From assembly GCF_002217755.1 (NCBI RefSeq), contig NZ_BCFL01000017.1, forward strand, positions 948,125 to 1,012,124: DNA of 64,000 nucleotides. Direction: 5' to 3'. Both the position numbers and the translations under genes were made by a program. Origin of the DNA: Streptomyces hyaluromycini. GTDB taxonomy: Bacteria; Actinomycetota; Actinomycetes; Streptomycetales; Streptomycetaceae. The notes under the pieces are model-generated. The model saw only the letters and a program-made list of their open reading frames with translations, searched no databases and had not been told where the DNA came from. Shown piece by piece: positions 51,463 to 60,600 of this stretch (position 1 is its first letter; the number at the start of each line of letters is the position of its first letter).

Positions 51463-51496
51463 GCGGGGCCGGGAGCACTTTCGCTCCCGGCCCCGC
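51463..51496 (+). terminator. Precursor/lanB intergenic hairpin (attenuating terminator)
   Basis: GCGGGGCCGGGAGC (51463-51476), loop ACTTTC, and the exact complement (51483-51496) form a 14-bp GC-rich stem. It starts 14 bp after the precursor stop and 33 bp before the preferred lanB start. Such partial terminators let many precursor transcripts be made for each enzyme transcript. Confidence 0.75.
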
Positions 51497-51529
51497 CCCG
51501 GTCACAGCACTATGGCGGAGGCACTGGAA

Positions 51530-54500
51530 ATGGGAAGTGACGAAAAGCTCTACCAGCACACGGGCACGGCCCTGCTCCGGGCCGCCGCGATGCCGCTGAC
51601 GAGCCTGCCGGAGTGGTGGCCCGATCCGGCCGACACGGACGCCTGCCGTAGATGGTTGAAGCAGGTGTGGGCCGACGAGGGGTTCGCCGACGCCGTCCGG
51701 CAGACGAGTGGTGACCTTGCCACGCGGGTCGACGCGATCCGCGCGGGGCAGCCGGCACGTCCCAAGCAGGTCCGGCGCGCGGCCCTGGCCACCGTCCGCT
51801 ACGCGCTGCGAGCCACCGGGCGGCCGACCCCGTTCGGCCTCTTCGCCGGGGTGGCGCCGGTCGGCGTGGGTTCCACACCGTACGCGAGATGGGGAGACGC
51901 ACACCGGGCCGTGGCGCGGGTGGACACCGAGTGGCTGGACGACGTCGTCGCTCGTCTGGAGGCGAGCCCCGACCTGCTGGAACGCCTGGACGTGGTCCTG
52001 AACAACCTGGCGGCACGCCGAGGCGGACGCCTTCACGTCCCGCACGGCGGGCCGATGGGGGCCACCGTCCGGCGCACCAGCGCGGTCCGTTGGATCGAGG
52101 ACCTCGCGCGCGAGCCGGTTCGCTTCGCCGCTCTCGCCGAGCAGTTGGCCTCCGCCTTTCCCCGAACCGAGCCACGCCACATCACCACACTGCTCGGCAC
52201 GCTGGTGCGCGAGAAGTTCCTGATCACCAGCCTGCGCCCGCCGATGACCGACACCGATCCGCTGTCCCACCTGATCGAGCGACTGCACGGCGTGGACGTC
52301 GGTACGGTGCCGGAGGCCGGGCAGGTCCTACACGAACTGGAAGCGGTGCGACGCGCCGTGCACGAGCACAACCGGCTTCCCGCGAACCGCCAGGCGCCCC
52401 AACGGGAGGCGCTGACGCCGCTCTTGCGTCGGCTCTCCGGCGCGGGCCGAAGCCCTCTCACCATCGACCTGCGGCTGGACGCCGACGTACAGATCCCCGA
52501 GAGCGTCGCGCGCGAGATGGAGCGGGCCGCCGATGCGCTGCTGCGGTTGACGCGCCGACCGGCGGGCCAGGGTGTGTGGAAGGAGTACCAGGTCGCGTTC
52601 TGGGAGCGGTACGGCACCGGCACGCTGGTGCCGGTCAAGGAGGTCGTCGACGCGGCGTCCGGGCTCGGCTACCCGGCCGAGTATCCCGGCAGCCGCATGA
52701 CCGCGCCGCCACCGGTGGTCTCCGAGCGGGACGAGCGGCTGCTGGCCCTGGCCTGGCAGGCCCTGGCCGACGGTGGCAGAGAGATCGTCCTCACCGACGA
52801 CATGATCGACCGCCTGGCCGACGAGACGATGGCCGCGCGGGAGGCGCCGCCTCACGTGGAGATGTGCGCGCGCCTGCACGCCGACAGCCTGCCCGCGCTG
52901 GAGCGTGGGGACTTCACGCTCACCGTGACGCCGGCCCGCGCCGCAGGAACGCTCACGTCCCGGTTCTCACCGGTCGCCACCGGCTCGGGACTCGACGAGA
53001 TCTACCGTCAGGTCCCCGCGAGCGTCGAGAACGCGCTGACCGCGCAGCTCTCCTTCCCGCCGCTGTACCCGCACACCGAGAACGTCGCCCGCATCCCCGC
53101 CTATCTCCCGCACGTGATCCCACTGGGCGAGCACCGCAGCCCTGCCGACACCGTGCCGACGCTCATCGACGTCGATGACCTCGCGGTCACGGCCACGCAC
53201 ACTCGCCTGTACCTGGTCAGCATCTCCCGCCGTCGCGTCGTGGACCCGCAGGTCTTTCACGCCATGGCCCTGGACAAGCAACCTCCGCCCCTGGCCCGGT
53301 TCCTGGCGCACCTGACCCGCGCCTTCGGCCCCGCCTGGACCGGCTTCGACTGGGGCCCGCACGGCGCACGGCTACCGTTCCTGCCACGCGTCCGCTACGG
53401 GCGCGTGATCCTCTCTCCTGGCCGCTGGAACCTGACCGCCGACGCCCTCCCAGGCCGGGGTACGGACACCCGGGAGTGGGCGGACGCCCTCGGCCGCTGG
53501 CGGAAGCGGTGGCACTGCCACAATGCTGTCGAGCTGCGGGAGGACGACCGCACACGACGACTGCGGCTCGACGTGCCCGCCCACGTCGCCGTCCTGCGCG
53601 CCCACCTGGCCAGGGAAGACCAGGCCGTGCTCACCGAGGCGCCGCCCGAGGAGAGCTACGGCTGGATCGGCGGCCACGTCCACGAGATCGCCCTGCCGAT
53701 GACCAGCACCCGCCCGCCAGCCCCCGACCCACTTTCCGGCCCCCTCCCCGTGCTCACCAACAGCACCCTCGGGCCCGTACCGGGGTCGGTGTGGGCACCC
53801 TGGCTGAACGCCAAGATCTACACGCACCCCGACCAGTTCGATGAACTGATCGGCACCCACCTCGCACGGCTCATGGCCCAGCTCCAAGGCGGACCCGAGT
53901 GGTGGTTCGTCCGCTACCGCACCCCGCACGACCCCGACCACCTGCGCCTGCGCACCCGCACCCGAAGCCCCGGACAGTACGCCGCCTATACCGAGCTCGT
54001 CGCCCGATGGGCCGCCGGGCTACGCCACGAGGGGCTCAGCAGCAGGCTCGTGTTCGACACCTACACCCCAGAGATCGGCCGCTACGGCCCCGGCGCCTCC
54101 CTGCGCGGTGCGGAGGCGGTGTTCACCGCCGACTCGGCCTACGCCCTCGCCGTCCTGCAGGGCCTGGGAGCCGACGGCGTCGACGGACGCGCACTGGCCG
54201 CGGCCGGCATGGTGGACATTGCCTGCGGCCTGCTCGGCCCCGACGAGGGCATGCGTTGGCTGGCCAACCGTCCCGCGCCTCCAGCCCGAGTCGAGCGAGG
54301 CGCCAGAGACCAGACCATCGACCTCGTTCGCCACGCCACGCCCCACGCCCGCGGCTGGGGCGAAGCGCTCGCCCAAGCGTGGCACCGCCGCGCCGTGGCC
54401 CTGACGCTGTATCGCGAACACCTCGCCAAGGACATGGACCTCGACTCGGTTCTGGAGTCCCTGCTGCACATGCACCACAACCGCCTGCGCGGCCTGGACC

Positions 54501-54583
54501 GGGAGGACGAGCGGATCTGCCGCCGCCTGGCCCGTCAGTCCGCTCTCGCGTGGACCGCCCGGCTGGGGGAGAGCCACCCATGA
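51530..54583 (+). CDS. lanB: Lantibiotic dehydratase, full-length LanB
   Basis: A 1017-residue class I lanthipeptide dehydratase. The N-terminal glutamylation domain (lantibiotic dehydratase N) spans about 1-720 with blocks such as RRAALATVRYALRATGRPTPFGLFAGVAPVG. The C-terminal elimination (SpaB_C / thiopeptide-type) domain covers about 750-1010, WWFVRYRTPHDPDHLRLRTR. It uses glutamyl-tRNA to dehydrate Ser/Thr in the precursor core. ATG 51530 is preferred because GGAGG lies 8 nt upstream; ATG 51512 is six codons earlier. The stop overlaps the lanC start (ATGA). Full length implies both steps in one chain. Confidence 0.92.
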   Translation: MGSDEKLYQHTGTALLRAAAMPLTSLPEWWPDPADTDACRRWLKQVWADEGFADAVRQTSGDLATRVDAIRAGQPARPKQVRRAALATVRYALRATGRPTPFGLFAGVAPVGVGSTPYARWGDAHRAVARVDTEWLDDVVARLEASPDLLERLDVVLNNLAARRGGRLHVPHGGPMGATVRRTSAVRWIEDLAREPVRFAALAEQLASAFPRTEPRHITTLLGTLVREKFLITSLRPPMTDTDPLSHLIERLHGVDVGTVPEAGQVLHELEAVRRAVHEHNRLPANRQAPQREALTPLLRRLSGAGRSPLTIDLRLDADVQIPESVAREMERAADALLRLTRRPAGQGVWKEYQVAFWERYGTGTLVPVKEVVDAASGLGYPAEYPGSRMTAPPPVVSERDERLLALAWQALADGGREIVLTDDMIDRLADETMAAREAPPHVEMCARLHADSLPALERGDFTLTVTPARAAGTLTSRFSPVATGSGLDEIYRQVPASVENALTAQLSFPPLYPHTENVARIPAYLPHVIPLGEHRSPADTVPTLIDVDDLAVTATHTRLYLVSISRRRVVDPQVFHAMALDKQPPPLARFLAHLTRAFGPAWTGFDWGPHGARLPFLPRVRYGRVILSPGRWNLTADALPGRGTDTREWADALGRWRKRWHCHNAVELREDDRTRRLRLDVPAHVAVLRAHLAREDQAVLTEAPPEESYGWIGGHVHEIALPMTSTRPPAPDPLSGPLPVLTNSTLGPVPGSVWAPWLNAKIYTHPDQFDELIGTHLARLMAQLQGGPEWWFVRYRTPHDPDHLRLRTRTRSPGQYAAYTELVARWAAGLRHEGLSSRLVFDTYTPEIGRYGPGASLRGAEAVFTADSAYALAVLQGLGADGVDGRALAAAGMVDIACGLLGPDEGMRWLANRPAPPARVERGARDQTIDLVRHATPHARGWGEALAQAWHRRAVALTLYREHLAKDMDLDSVLESLLHMHHNRLRGLDREDERICRRLARQSALAWTARLGESHP

Positions 54584-55755
54584 ACCACGACGCGTCGCCC
54601 ACACCCACCAGGCCCGGCTGGGGCCAGTCGCTGTACTCCGGCGCGGCGGGAGCCGCCCTGCTGCACGCCGTCAGATCCCACACCGGCGAAGACGACACGG
54701 ATGCGCTCCGGCCGTGGGCCGCTGCCATGGTCAAGGGCCCGATACAGGCCGCCCCGGAGGCATGCGGCCTGTACGAGGGCGCGCCAGCCGTCGCGTACGT
54801 CCTCAGCTTCACGCACACGGACACCGGCACCCGCGCCCTGGCGACCCTGGACTCACACCTCGCCGACGTCACTCGCGACCGCCTCAAGCGGGCGAACGCA
54901 CGCATCGAACGTGGCGCGCCGCCCAGCCTGGGCGAGTACGACCTCATCAGCGGACTGACCGGCCTGGGGGTCTACCACCTCCACCGCGGTCACCGGACGG
55001 AACTACGAGACGTCCTCGCCTATCTAGTGCGGCTGACCGAACCGATCACCGTCGAGTCCCAGCTCCTGCCCGGCTGGTGGAGCAGCGACAGCCCCGACCT
55101 GCGCCCGTCGCCGCGGTGGCCCGGCGGACACGGAAACTTCGGTCTGGCCCACGGCATCAGTGGACCCCTCGCGCTGCTGGCCATCGCCGTGCGCCACGGC
55201 CACACGGTGCCCGGACAGAAACGAGCCATCATCCGGATATGCGGCTGGCTCGACCAGTGGCGCGACGGTACGGGCTCGCGCGCCTGGTGGCCGGGCCTGG
55301 TCACCCGGGCCGAACACCGACGCGGCGCTCTCCAGCATTCGGTACCGGGACGTCCGTCCTGGTGCTACGGCACCCCCGGCATCGCCCGTGCCCAACAACT
55401 CGTCGGCATCGCCCTCGGCGACCGCGACCGGCAACGCCGGGCCGAACAGGCCCTTGCCGGATGCCTGGCCGACGACCAGCAGCTCGCCCAACTCACCGAC
55501 GCATCCCTCTGCCACGGGTGGGCGGGGCTCGTACAGACCGCCTCCCGTGCCGCCGCCGACGCCGTCGATGACGAACTCGCGGCCCATCTGCCCCGTCTGC
55601 GGGCCCGGCTCGACGAGCACCTGGACCACAGCGGACTGCCGGACGGCGTCGGCCTGATGGACGGTACGTCGGGCATTCATCTGGTCCGTCTCACCGACCC
55701 CGTCAACACGGCGGCCACCGCCCCCTGGGACCGCTGCCTGCTCCTGGCGGGATGA
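54580..55755 (+). CDS. lanC: Lanthionine synthetase C-like cyclase (LanC)
   Basis: A 391-residue cyclase with the (alpha/alpha) barrel of LanC. The GHGNFGLAHGISGPLALLAIA motif carries the active-site His region, WCYGTPG (Cys about 262) and LCHGWAGLVQTA (Cys-His about 310-311) provide the three zinc ligands. It adds Cys thiols to the dehydrated residues formed by LanB, closing lanthionine rings. Its ATG overlaps the lanB stop by 4 bp. Length is normal. Confidence 0.92.
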   Translation: MNHDASPTPTRPGWGQSLYSGAAGAALLHAVRSHTGEDDTDALRPWAAAMVKGPIQAAPEACGLYEGAPAVAYVLSFTHTDTGTRALATLDSHLADVTRDRLKRANARIERGAPPSLGEYDLISGLTGLGVYHLHRGHRTELRDVLAYLVRLTEPITVESQLLPGWWSSDSPDLRPSPRWPGGHGNFGLAHGISGPLALLAIAVRHGHTVPGQKRAIIRICGWLDQWRDGTGSRAWWPGLVTRAEHRRGALQHSVPGRPSWCYGTPGIARAQQLVGIALGDRDRQRRAEQALAGCLADDQQLAQLTDASLCHGWAGLVQTASRAAADAVDDELAAHLPRLRARLDEHLDHSGLPDGVGLMDGTSGIHLVRLTDPVNTAATAPWDRCLLLAG

Positions 55756-55842
55756 CGCTCGCGAACCGCACCCCGCACCAGATCACCTGAGTACGATCTG
55801 CCCCTGCCGTACGCACGGCCGGGCACCTTCCGGAAGGACGCG

Positions 55843-57066
55843 ATGAACACCACCACCGGCGCCTCCCCCGAGGACCTGCGCAACCGCCTGGTCGACGCCA
55901 TTTTGCAGCAGGACGTCTCCGGCCCCCGCGACGCACGCGTCGAAACCGCCATGCGGACCGTGCCCCGCCACGCCTTCCTCCCCGACGCGCCCCTCCAGGA
56001 GGCGTACGCCAACAAGAGCGTGACCATCAAGGAGAACCCCGACGAGGACGCACTCCCACTGAGCTGCGCTTCCCAGCCCGACGTCGTGCACTTCATGCTG
56101 GTCCAGCTCGCCGTCCGCGAAGGCGACCACGTCTTCGAGATCGGGGCCGGCACCGGCTACAACGCCGCCCTGCTCAAGCACCTCACCGGCAAGTCCGGTC
56201 AGGTCACCACGTGCGACATCGCCCCCGACGTGACGGCTTACGCCCGCCGGATGCTGGACGCGACCGGGTACGCCGACGTTCGCGTGGTCACGAGGGACGG
56301 CGCCCTCGGCGCCCCGGAGTTCGGCCCCTACGACCGAATGATCGCGGCGGTCGGCATGTGGGACCTCCCCGCGGCCTGGTGGGACCAGCTCGCGGTCGGC
56401 GGACGACTCGTGGTCCCGCTGCGATGGCGCGGGCTGTCCAGGTCCGTGGCGTTCCGACGGGAAAAGGACCGGATGTGGTCCGACTCCGTCAGGATGTGCG
56501 GTTTCCTCCCGGTGATCGGCCAGGACGGCGAGCGGAACGGCTATATCGACGACAACCGACTCGTCAGGCTCTACTGGGACGAGGACCAGCCCATCGCCCC
56601 AGACCTGCTGCGCGACGCCCTCACCCACCCGAAGTCGGTCGTCTGGACGGACGCGACGGTCGGCTCCGTCGAGTCCTTCGACGGCGTCTGGCTGCGCCTG
56701 AGCGCCACCGAACGAGCGACCTGCCGCATCACCGCAAAGCCCGCGGCACTGGAAGCCGGCCTTCACCGCCCCGCCTCACCCGCCCTGAGCCCAGCCCTCG
56801 TCGAGGCTGACTCCATCGCCTACCTCACCTTGGAGCGCACCGCCGACCCGCTAGCCACCGAACCCCGGTTCCGGCTGGGAGCCGTCGGCTACGGCCCGGC
56901 CGGCGCCGAACTTGCCGAGCGGATCTGCGCGCAGATCCGTGCCTGGAGCCCGGCCAGGACCGTCGAACCCGCGATCACCGCCTACCCCGCGGACACACCG
57001 GACAGCGACCTCGCCGACGGAGCCGTGATCGACCGCCCCTCCGTGCGGCTCGTCATCGCCTACTGA
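55843..57066 (+). CDS. FxLD-system methyltransferase (PIMT-like)
   Basis: A 407-residue methyltransferase with an N-terminal protein-L-isoaspartate O-methyltransferase-type domain: RHAFLPDAPLQEAY, SAM motif VFEIGAGTGYNAALLKHL (about 97-112), CDIAPDVTAYARRML and PYDRMIAAVGMWDLPAAWWDQLAVGGRLVVPL. A C-terminal extension of about 180 residues is specific to lanthipeptide-linked members. In related systems (OlvS-type) the enzyme methylates an Asp of the ring peptide, leading through aspartimide to isoaspartate. The GDG in the precursor core is the likely target (inference). GGAAGGA precedes the ATG. Confidence 0.88.
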   Translation: MNTTTGASPEDLRNRLVDAILQQDVSGPRDARVETAMRTVPRHAFLPDAPLQEAYANKSVTIKENPDEDALPLSCASQPDVVHFMLVQLAVREGDHVFEIGAGTGYNAALLKHLTGKSGQVTTCDIAPDVTAYARRMLDATGYADVRVVTRDGALGAPEFGPYDRMIAAVGMWDLPAAWWDQLAVGGRLVVPLRWRGLSRSVAFRREKDRMWSDSVRMCGFLPVIGQDGERNGYIDDNRLVRLYWDEDQPIAPDLLRDALTHPKSVVWTDATVGSVESFDGVWLRLSATERATCRITAKPAALEAGLHRPASPALSPALVEADSIAYLTLERTADPLATEPRFRLGAVGYGPAGAELAERICAQIRAWSPARTVEPAITAYPADTPDSDLADGAVIDRPSVRLVIAY

Positions 57067-57153
57067 CCTGGGTAGACATGCGAGCTCACCAGTCTCATGG
57101 TCGCCTAACCGGCACAGGAACGCCTCCTGGGCACCGCTACATCGGGGCGCGGT

Positions 57154-58116
57154 TTACTGCACAAGCTGACGCTTGCCTGTGGCTCCGAATCGGTCGACCA
57201 CCATGAAGGCAGTGCCCAGATCGTTAAGAGTTAGTTCCAGACGCCACAACGCGACCTCACCGTCGTCGGTATAGGGACGCAGCCCGGAAAACCGGCCCTG
57301 TTTCCAATCGCTGTACTCCTCCGAATAAAAGGTGATCTCACTGTCCCAAACGCGACATTCAGTGTCGTACTGGTCCCAGTCGGCTTCGTCGTAGGTCTCC
57401 TCGTGGAGACCGACTTCGGCCCAGGCGAACAGTGTCGGTACGACATCGGCGTAGCTGGAGAGTCCGAGCATGATGGGCCAGCTCGCGAGCTCGGTGGGCG
57501 GGTGGCCGTCCTCGTTGTCGACGCCGAGGATGATCTCGCCCCGCCCGGAGGTCTTGTTGACCCATTCCTCGATGTCGATGACGAGGCGTTCGCCAGCTGC
57601 GAGTCGCTCCATCCACGGCCGGGCCAGCTGCAGATCACGGATGCGTAGTACATATGGGTCGCCCTCGGCGGCCTCACGCAACACCGAAGCAGCATCCTTG
57701 TCGAGGATCTGGTTGCTGGGAACGAGCAGCTTCCAACCGCCCCGGCGGGATCTTTGCAAAGTCTCGCGGCTGACGAGTTGCCAGTAGCAGACCTGGACCT
57801 CCGGCTCGTAAAGGACCACTACGACCGGCAGGGAATGGTTGAGCCAGTACTGGACGTGTTCGGCATCAGGCCGGAACCACCAGCCGCCTTGAGTCGTCTC
57901 CTTGAACCAGCTCTCGCCGCTCTTGATCTGCAGCGCGAGCAGCCTACCCAGCACCTCTTCCGTGTCCACGATTTCGACGTGGGCGTCGATCCCGTAGTCC
58001 TCGGTCGGCTGCTCTCGAAACAGCCACCCCAGCTCATCCTGAACAGCGAGCTGGGTGTGAGTGACTCCTTCGCTGCCGACCTTGGCAGCAGGAATTCGGC
58101 GCATCATGACCGCCAT
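57154..58116 (-). CDS. DUF4365-domain protein
   Basis: A 320-residue protein. Residues about 15-150 are DUF4365: TQLAVQDELGWLFREQPTEDYGIDAHVEIVDTEEVLGRLLALQIKSGESWF, with an Asp and a QxK in place of ExK, a known nuclease-fold variant. The C-terminal half is acidic with YDEADWDQYDTECRVWDSEITFYSEEYSDW. ATG 58116 fits AAGGG upstream. It is convergent with the methyltransferase gene. DUF4365 proteins occur in restriction and abortive-infection settings. The gap 58117-58471 holds only its promoter region as far as I can see. Confidence 0.75.
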   Translation of the reverse strand: MAVMMRRIPAAKVGSEGVTHTQLAVQDELGWLFREQPTEDYGIDAHVEIVDTEEVLGRLLALQIKSGESWFKETTQGGWWFRPDAEHVQYWLNHSLPVVVVLYEPEVQVCYWQLVSRETLQRSRRGGWKLLVPSNQILDKDAASVLREAAEGDPYVLRIRDLQLARPWMERLAAGERLVIDIEEWVNKTSGRGEIILGVDNEDGHPPTELASWPIMLGLSSYADVVPTLFAWAEVGLHEETYDEADWDQYDTECRVWDSEITFYSEEYSDWKQGRFSGLRPYTDDGEVALWRLELTLNDLGTAFMVVDRFGATGKRQLVQ

Positions 58117-58471
58117 TATTCGCTGCCCTTGGCGCGTTGCTGCTCCCGGGAGGCGCGCAAACCACACCCGGGCTTCCAGCCCCAGGTGGCTACCCGTGCC
58201 CAAGCCCGCCAGCGAGCCGCGAACGCTGGTCGTTGGTGCTGTCTACTATCGTGACACCTTCATCCTCACCGCATGGTCACAGCCCCTCGCGACGAGTTCA
58301 CACACGGTCACCGAAAGAGTCGACCATCCCGAGAACCGGCGACAGCTGAATACGCGAGCTCACCAGCACCATCCCTGTCACCCTGCTGTTCCCGGCGCAC
58401 GCGGATGCGGCTGTCGGCAGGTACGACCGCGCCCACCGGAGCGGGAGCAGAGTGGTGCTGGAGGTCGGTGG

Positions 58472-58858
58472 TCAGCCCTGGGCGAGGTTCACCTCACAGG
58501 TGGTGCGCCGCCGCACGGCCATCCGCTTCGGATTGCCCGCAGTCGCAGTCGCCGGAAAGGCACTGCTCAGGCGTTCCCAGAGCCCGTGCGGAGGGTTCGG
58601 GATCCACCCCCACTGCGGGGGTCGCACATCGTCCTCGGTCATGTGGTCGCACCAGCCGGGCAGGTGCGCGCACTGCCCTGGAGAGATCAGGATCGTGTCA
58701 TCCGGATCAGCACGCCACTCCCTCTTCACGGACGTCTTCACCGAACGAGGGGCCGCCGAAGCGGACGAACCCGGTCGGCAGTCACACCCAAGCCCGATGA
58801 CGATCTGGCTGCCGCACTCCTCGCAGCGTTCCACTTTCACAGTCCCACTCGCCCTCAC
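58472..58858 (-). CDS. Cys-rich small protein (zinc-ribbon-like), peptide locus
   Basis: A 128-residue protein. The N-terminus has a CEECG...GLGCDCRPG pattern (residues about 12-27) resembling a zinc ribbon, followed by two further Cys pairs (ISPGQCAHLPGWCDHM) and TTCEVNLAQG at the end. GTG 58858 overlaps the acetyltransferase stop by 4 bp, so it is co-translated as the last gene of the radical SAM run. Not recognised as any family; could bind metal or assist the maturase. Confidence 0.5.
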   Translation of the reverse strand: MRASGTVKVERCEECGSQIVIGLGCDCRPGSSASAAPRSVKTSVKREWRADPDDTILISPGQCAHLPGWCDHMTEDDVRPPQWGWIPNPPHGLWERLSSAFPATATAGNPKRMAVRRRTTCEVNLAQG

Positions 58859-59334
58859 GCGGTGCCGGAGTCGACCCGGTAGACGATCTTCCCGTCGGAC
58901 TCGGTGAACCCGAGAGCCTCGTAGAAGGCGGGTGCGCCTGGGTTGTCGCGGTCAGCCATCCATTCCACTCGGCTGCACCCGGGGCGCGCGGCGGCCAAGG
59001 AGCGGAGTTCACCCATGAGGCGAGCACCGATGCCCTGCCGACGCAGGGTGTCACGGACGTAGAGCTCCTTCAGGAACAAGGAGTGCGAGGATCCGGCGGC
59101 CGGCCAGAGGTAGGAATAGGCGGCGAGGCCCACGATGTCCCCGGTCTCGTCCTCGACGAGCAGGGCGTAAGCCAGTGGTGGCGCGCCGAAGAGGGCTTCC
59201 TCCACTTGGAGACGGCGCTCCTCGATCGGCTGGATATCTGTGTCGGTAGCCCCGTAGAACCGCTCGATCTCCTCGATCAGTTCGGCCAGTGCCGGGACGT
59301 CCCGCTTCTCCGCGGGACGGATCGTCGCGGTCAT
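58855..59334 (-). CDS. GNAT-family N-acetyltransferase in the radical SAM operon
   Basis: A 159-residue GNAT: TIRPAEKRDVPALAELIEEIERFYGA, central YALLVEDETGDIVGLAAYSYLWPAAGSSHSLFLKELYVRDTLRRQGIGARLM with the acetyl-CoA motif RxxGIG, and DRDNPGAPAFYEALGFTESDGKIVYRVD. ATG 59334 has AGGAGG 6 nt upstream. It sits 92 bp after the maturase and overlaps the Cys-rich gene. It may acetylate the peptide or give self-protection; both are inference. Confidence 0.82.
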   Translation of the reverse strand: MTATIRPAEKRDVPALAELIEEIERFYGATDTDIQPIEERRLQVEEALFGAPPLAYALLVEDETGDIVGLAAYSYLWPAAGSSHSLFLKELYVRDTLRRQGIGARLMGELRSLAAARPGCSRVEWMADRDNPGAPAFYEALGFTESDGKIVYRVDSGTA

Positions 59335-59426
59335 CGGCGCCTCCTGTCCTTCCTCGCTTGCTTCGGTCGCTGCTGCATTCGCTCGTTCCAACGCGTGATC
59401 CCCTCTTGGCGGTACGGCACACGCGC

Positions 59427-60587
59427 CTACGGCGACGCGGCGGCCCGCGCATACGGATTCCAGCCGTGCTGCCGCAGGGAGCCCTGCACGTGTCGGATGA
59501 GGTACTCCAGATCCGCGCAGTAGACAGACGGGTTCCGGTAGCCCTGCGCTTCGCTGAAGCGGTGTGGGAGGTAGCCACCGCCGCACACGTCCACGAGGGG
59601 GCAGGTGCGGCACTGCTCGGCGAGCGCATCCTTGCCGTGCTGCCGGTGCAGCAACTTCGGATGCGACAGGGCTTCGTCGAAAGAATGGCGGAGGACGTCG
59701 AGCCCGAGCCAGGAGGCGCCCTCCTCAACCGACCGCAGGGTGTCCACCGCCTCAATGGAGCCGTCGGACTCGATCACGACGCTCGTCGGCGGGGCCAGGC
59801 CGAGTGTCTCCACCGAGCCGCGCACGCCGGAGCTGAGGGCCACGATGTCCTCCAGCATCCGGACGCTGTGCCCGTACTCGGGCCGGGCGAGCCACGCGTC
59901 GTAAACCCTGCTCATCCACAGCCCGTACTCGGGCACGCTCGGGTCGGCGCGGTGCGGCGGGTCGTCATGGGTCGCGTGCGGCAGGCCGAAGTCGATCACG
60001 GGCGGTTCGAACGCCGCCAGGTAGTCGTGGACCTCCACTGGGTCGTTGGCCAGGTCCACGACGGCGAGAAGCCCTGCGAACAGGTGCGGCCGTGACTGCA
60101 GGAGTTCGATGCCGCGCACGGCGGACGCGGCGCTCGACCGCCCGGCGTGGGTCAGGCGATGCCTGTCATTGGCACGCGGCGGTCCGTCGAGGCTGACACC
60201 CACCGCGACCTCGTACCGCTCGAAGAGGTCCAGCCAGGCCCCGGACAGAAGGGTCCCGTTGGTCTGGAGCTCGAAAAGTACCCGCGTCCCGGTCGGCACA
60301 CTGTCCCCAACGACCTCCAGTAGCTCGGCCATGTGCTGGACGCCGACGAGGAGCGGCTCTCCGCCGTGCAGGACGACGTGAATGGTCCGAAGAGCGTGTG
60401 TGGAGGCGTGCTCACCGATCCGCCGGGCCGCGGCCCGGGCCACAGCGAGGTCCATCCGGGCGGGCAGGTGCCGCGCCGCCTGGTCCCTGGAGTTGAAGAC
60501 GAAGCAGTAGTCGCAGTCGATGTTGCAGCGGTTGGCGACCTTGAGGATGAACGTCCGGAAAGGAACGGGGTCTTCGGGTTCTGTCAT
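59427..60587 (-). CDS. FxsB-like radical SAM/SPASM peptide maturase
   Basis: A 386-residue radical SAM enzyme. The start PFRTFILKVANRCNIDCDYCFVFNSRDQ has the CxxxCxxC cluster motif (C21, C25, C28). LHGGEPLLVG, VGVSLDGPPRANDRHRLTHAGRSS and FAGLLAVVDLANDPVEVHDYL match the FxsB family. The C-terminal SPASM/twitch region reads CRTCPLVDVCGGGYLPHRFSEAQGYRNPSVYC. FxsB enzymes build cyclophane crosslinks between an aromatic ring and a nearby side chain in FxsA peptides. ATG 60587 is 13 bp after the stop of the putative precursor. The call to the FxsB family is confident; the product is not. Confidence 0.88.
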   Translation of the reverse strand: MTEPEDPVPFRTFILKVANRCNIDCDYCFVFNSRDQAARHLPARMDLAVARAAARRIGEHASTHALRTIHVVLHGGEPLLVGVQHMAELLEVVGDSVPTGTRVLFELQTNGTLLSGAWLDLFERYEVAVGVSLDGPPRANDRHRLTHAGRSSAASAVRGIELLQSRPHLFAGLLAVVDLANDPVEVHDYLAAFEPPVIDFGLPHATHDDPPHRADPSVPEYGLWMSRVYDAWLARPEYGHSVRMLEDIVALSSGVRGSVETLGLAPPTSVVIESDGSIEAVDTLRSVEEGASWLGLDVLRHSFDEALSHPKLLHRQHGKDALAEQCRTCPLVDVCGGGYLPHRFSEAQGYRNPSVYCADLEYLIRHVQGSLRQHGWNPYARAAASP

Positions 60588-60600
60588 CGAGCAGATGCGC

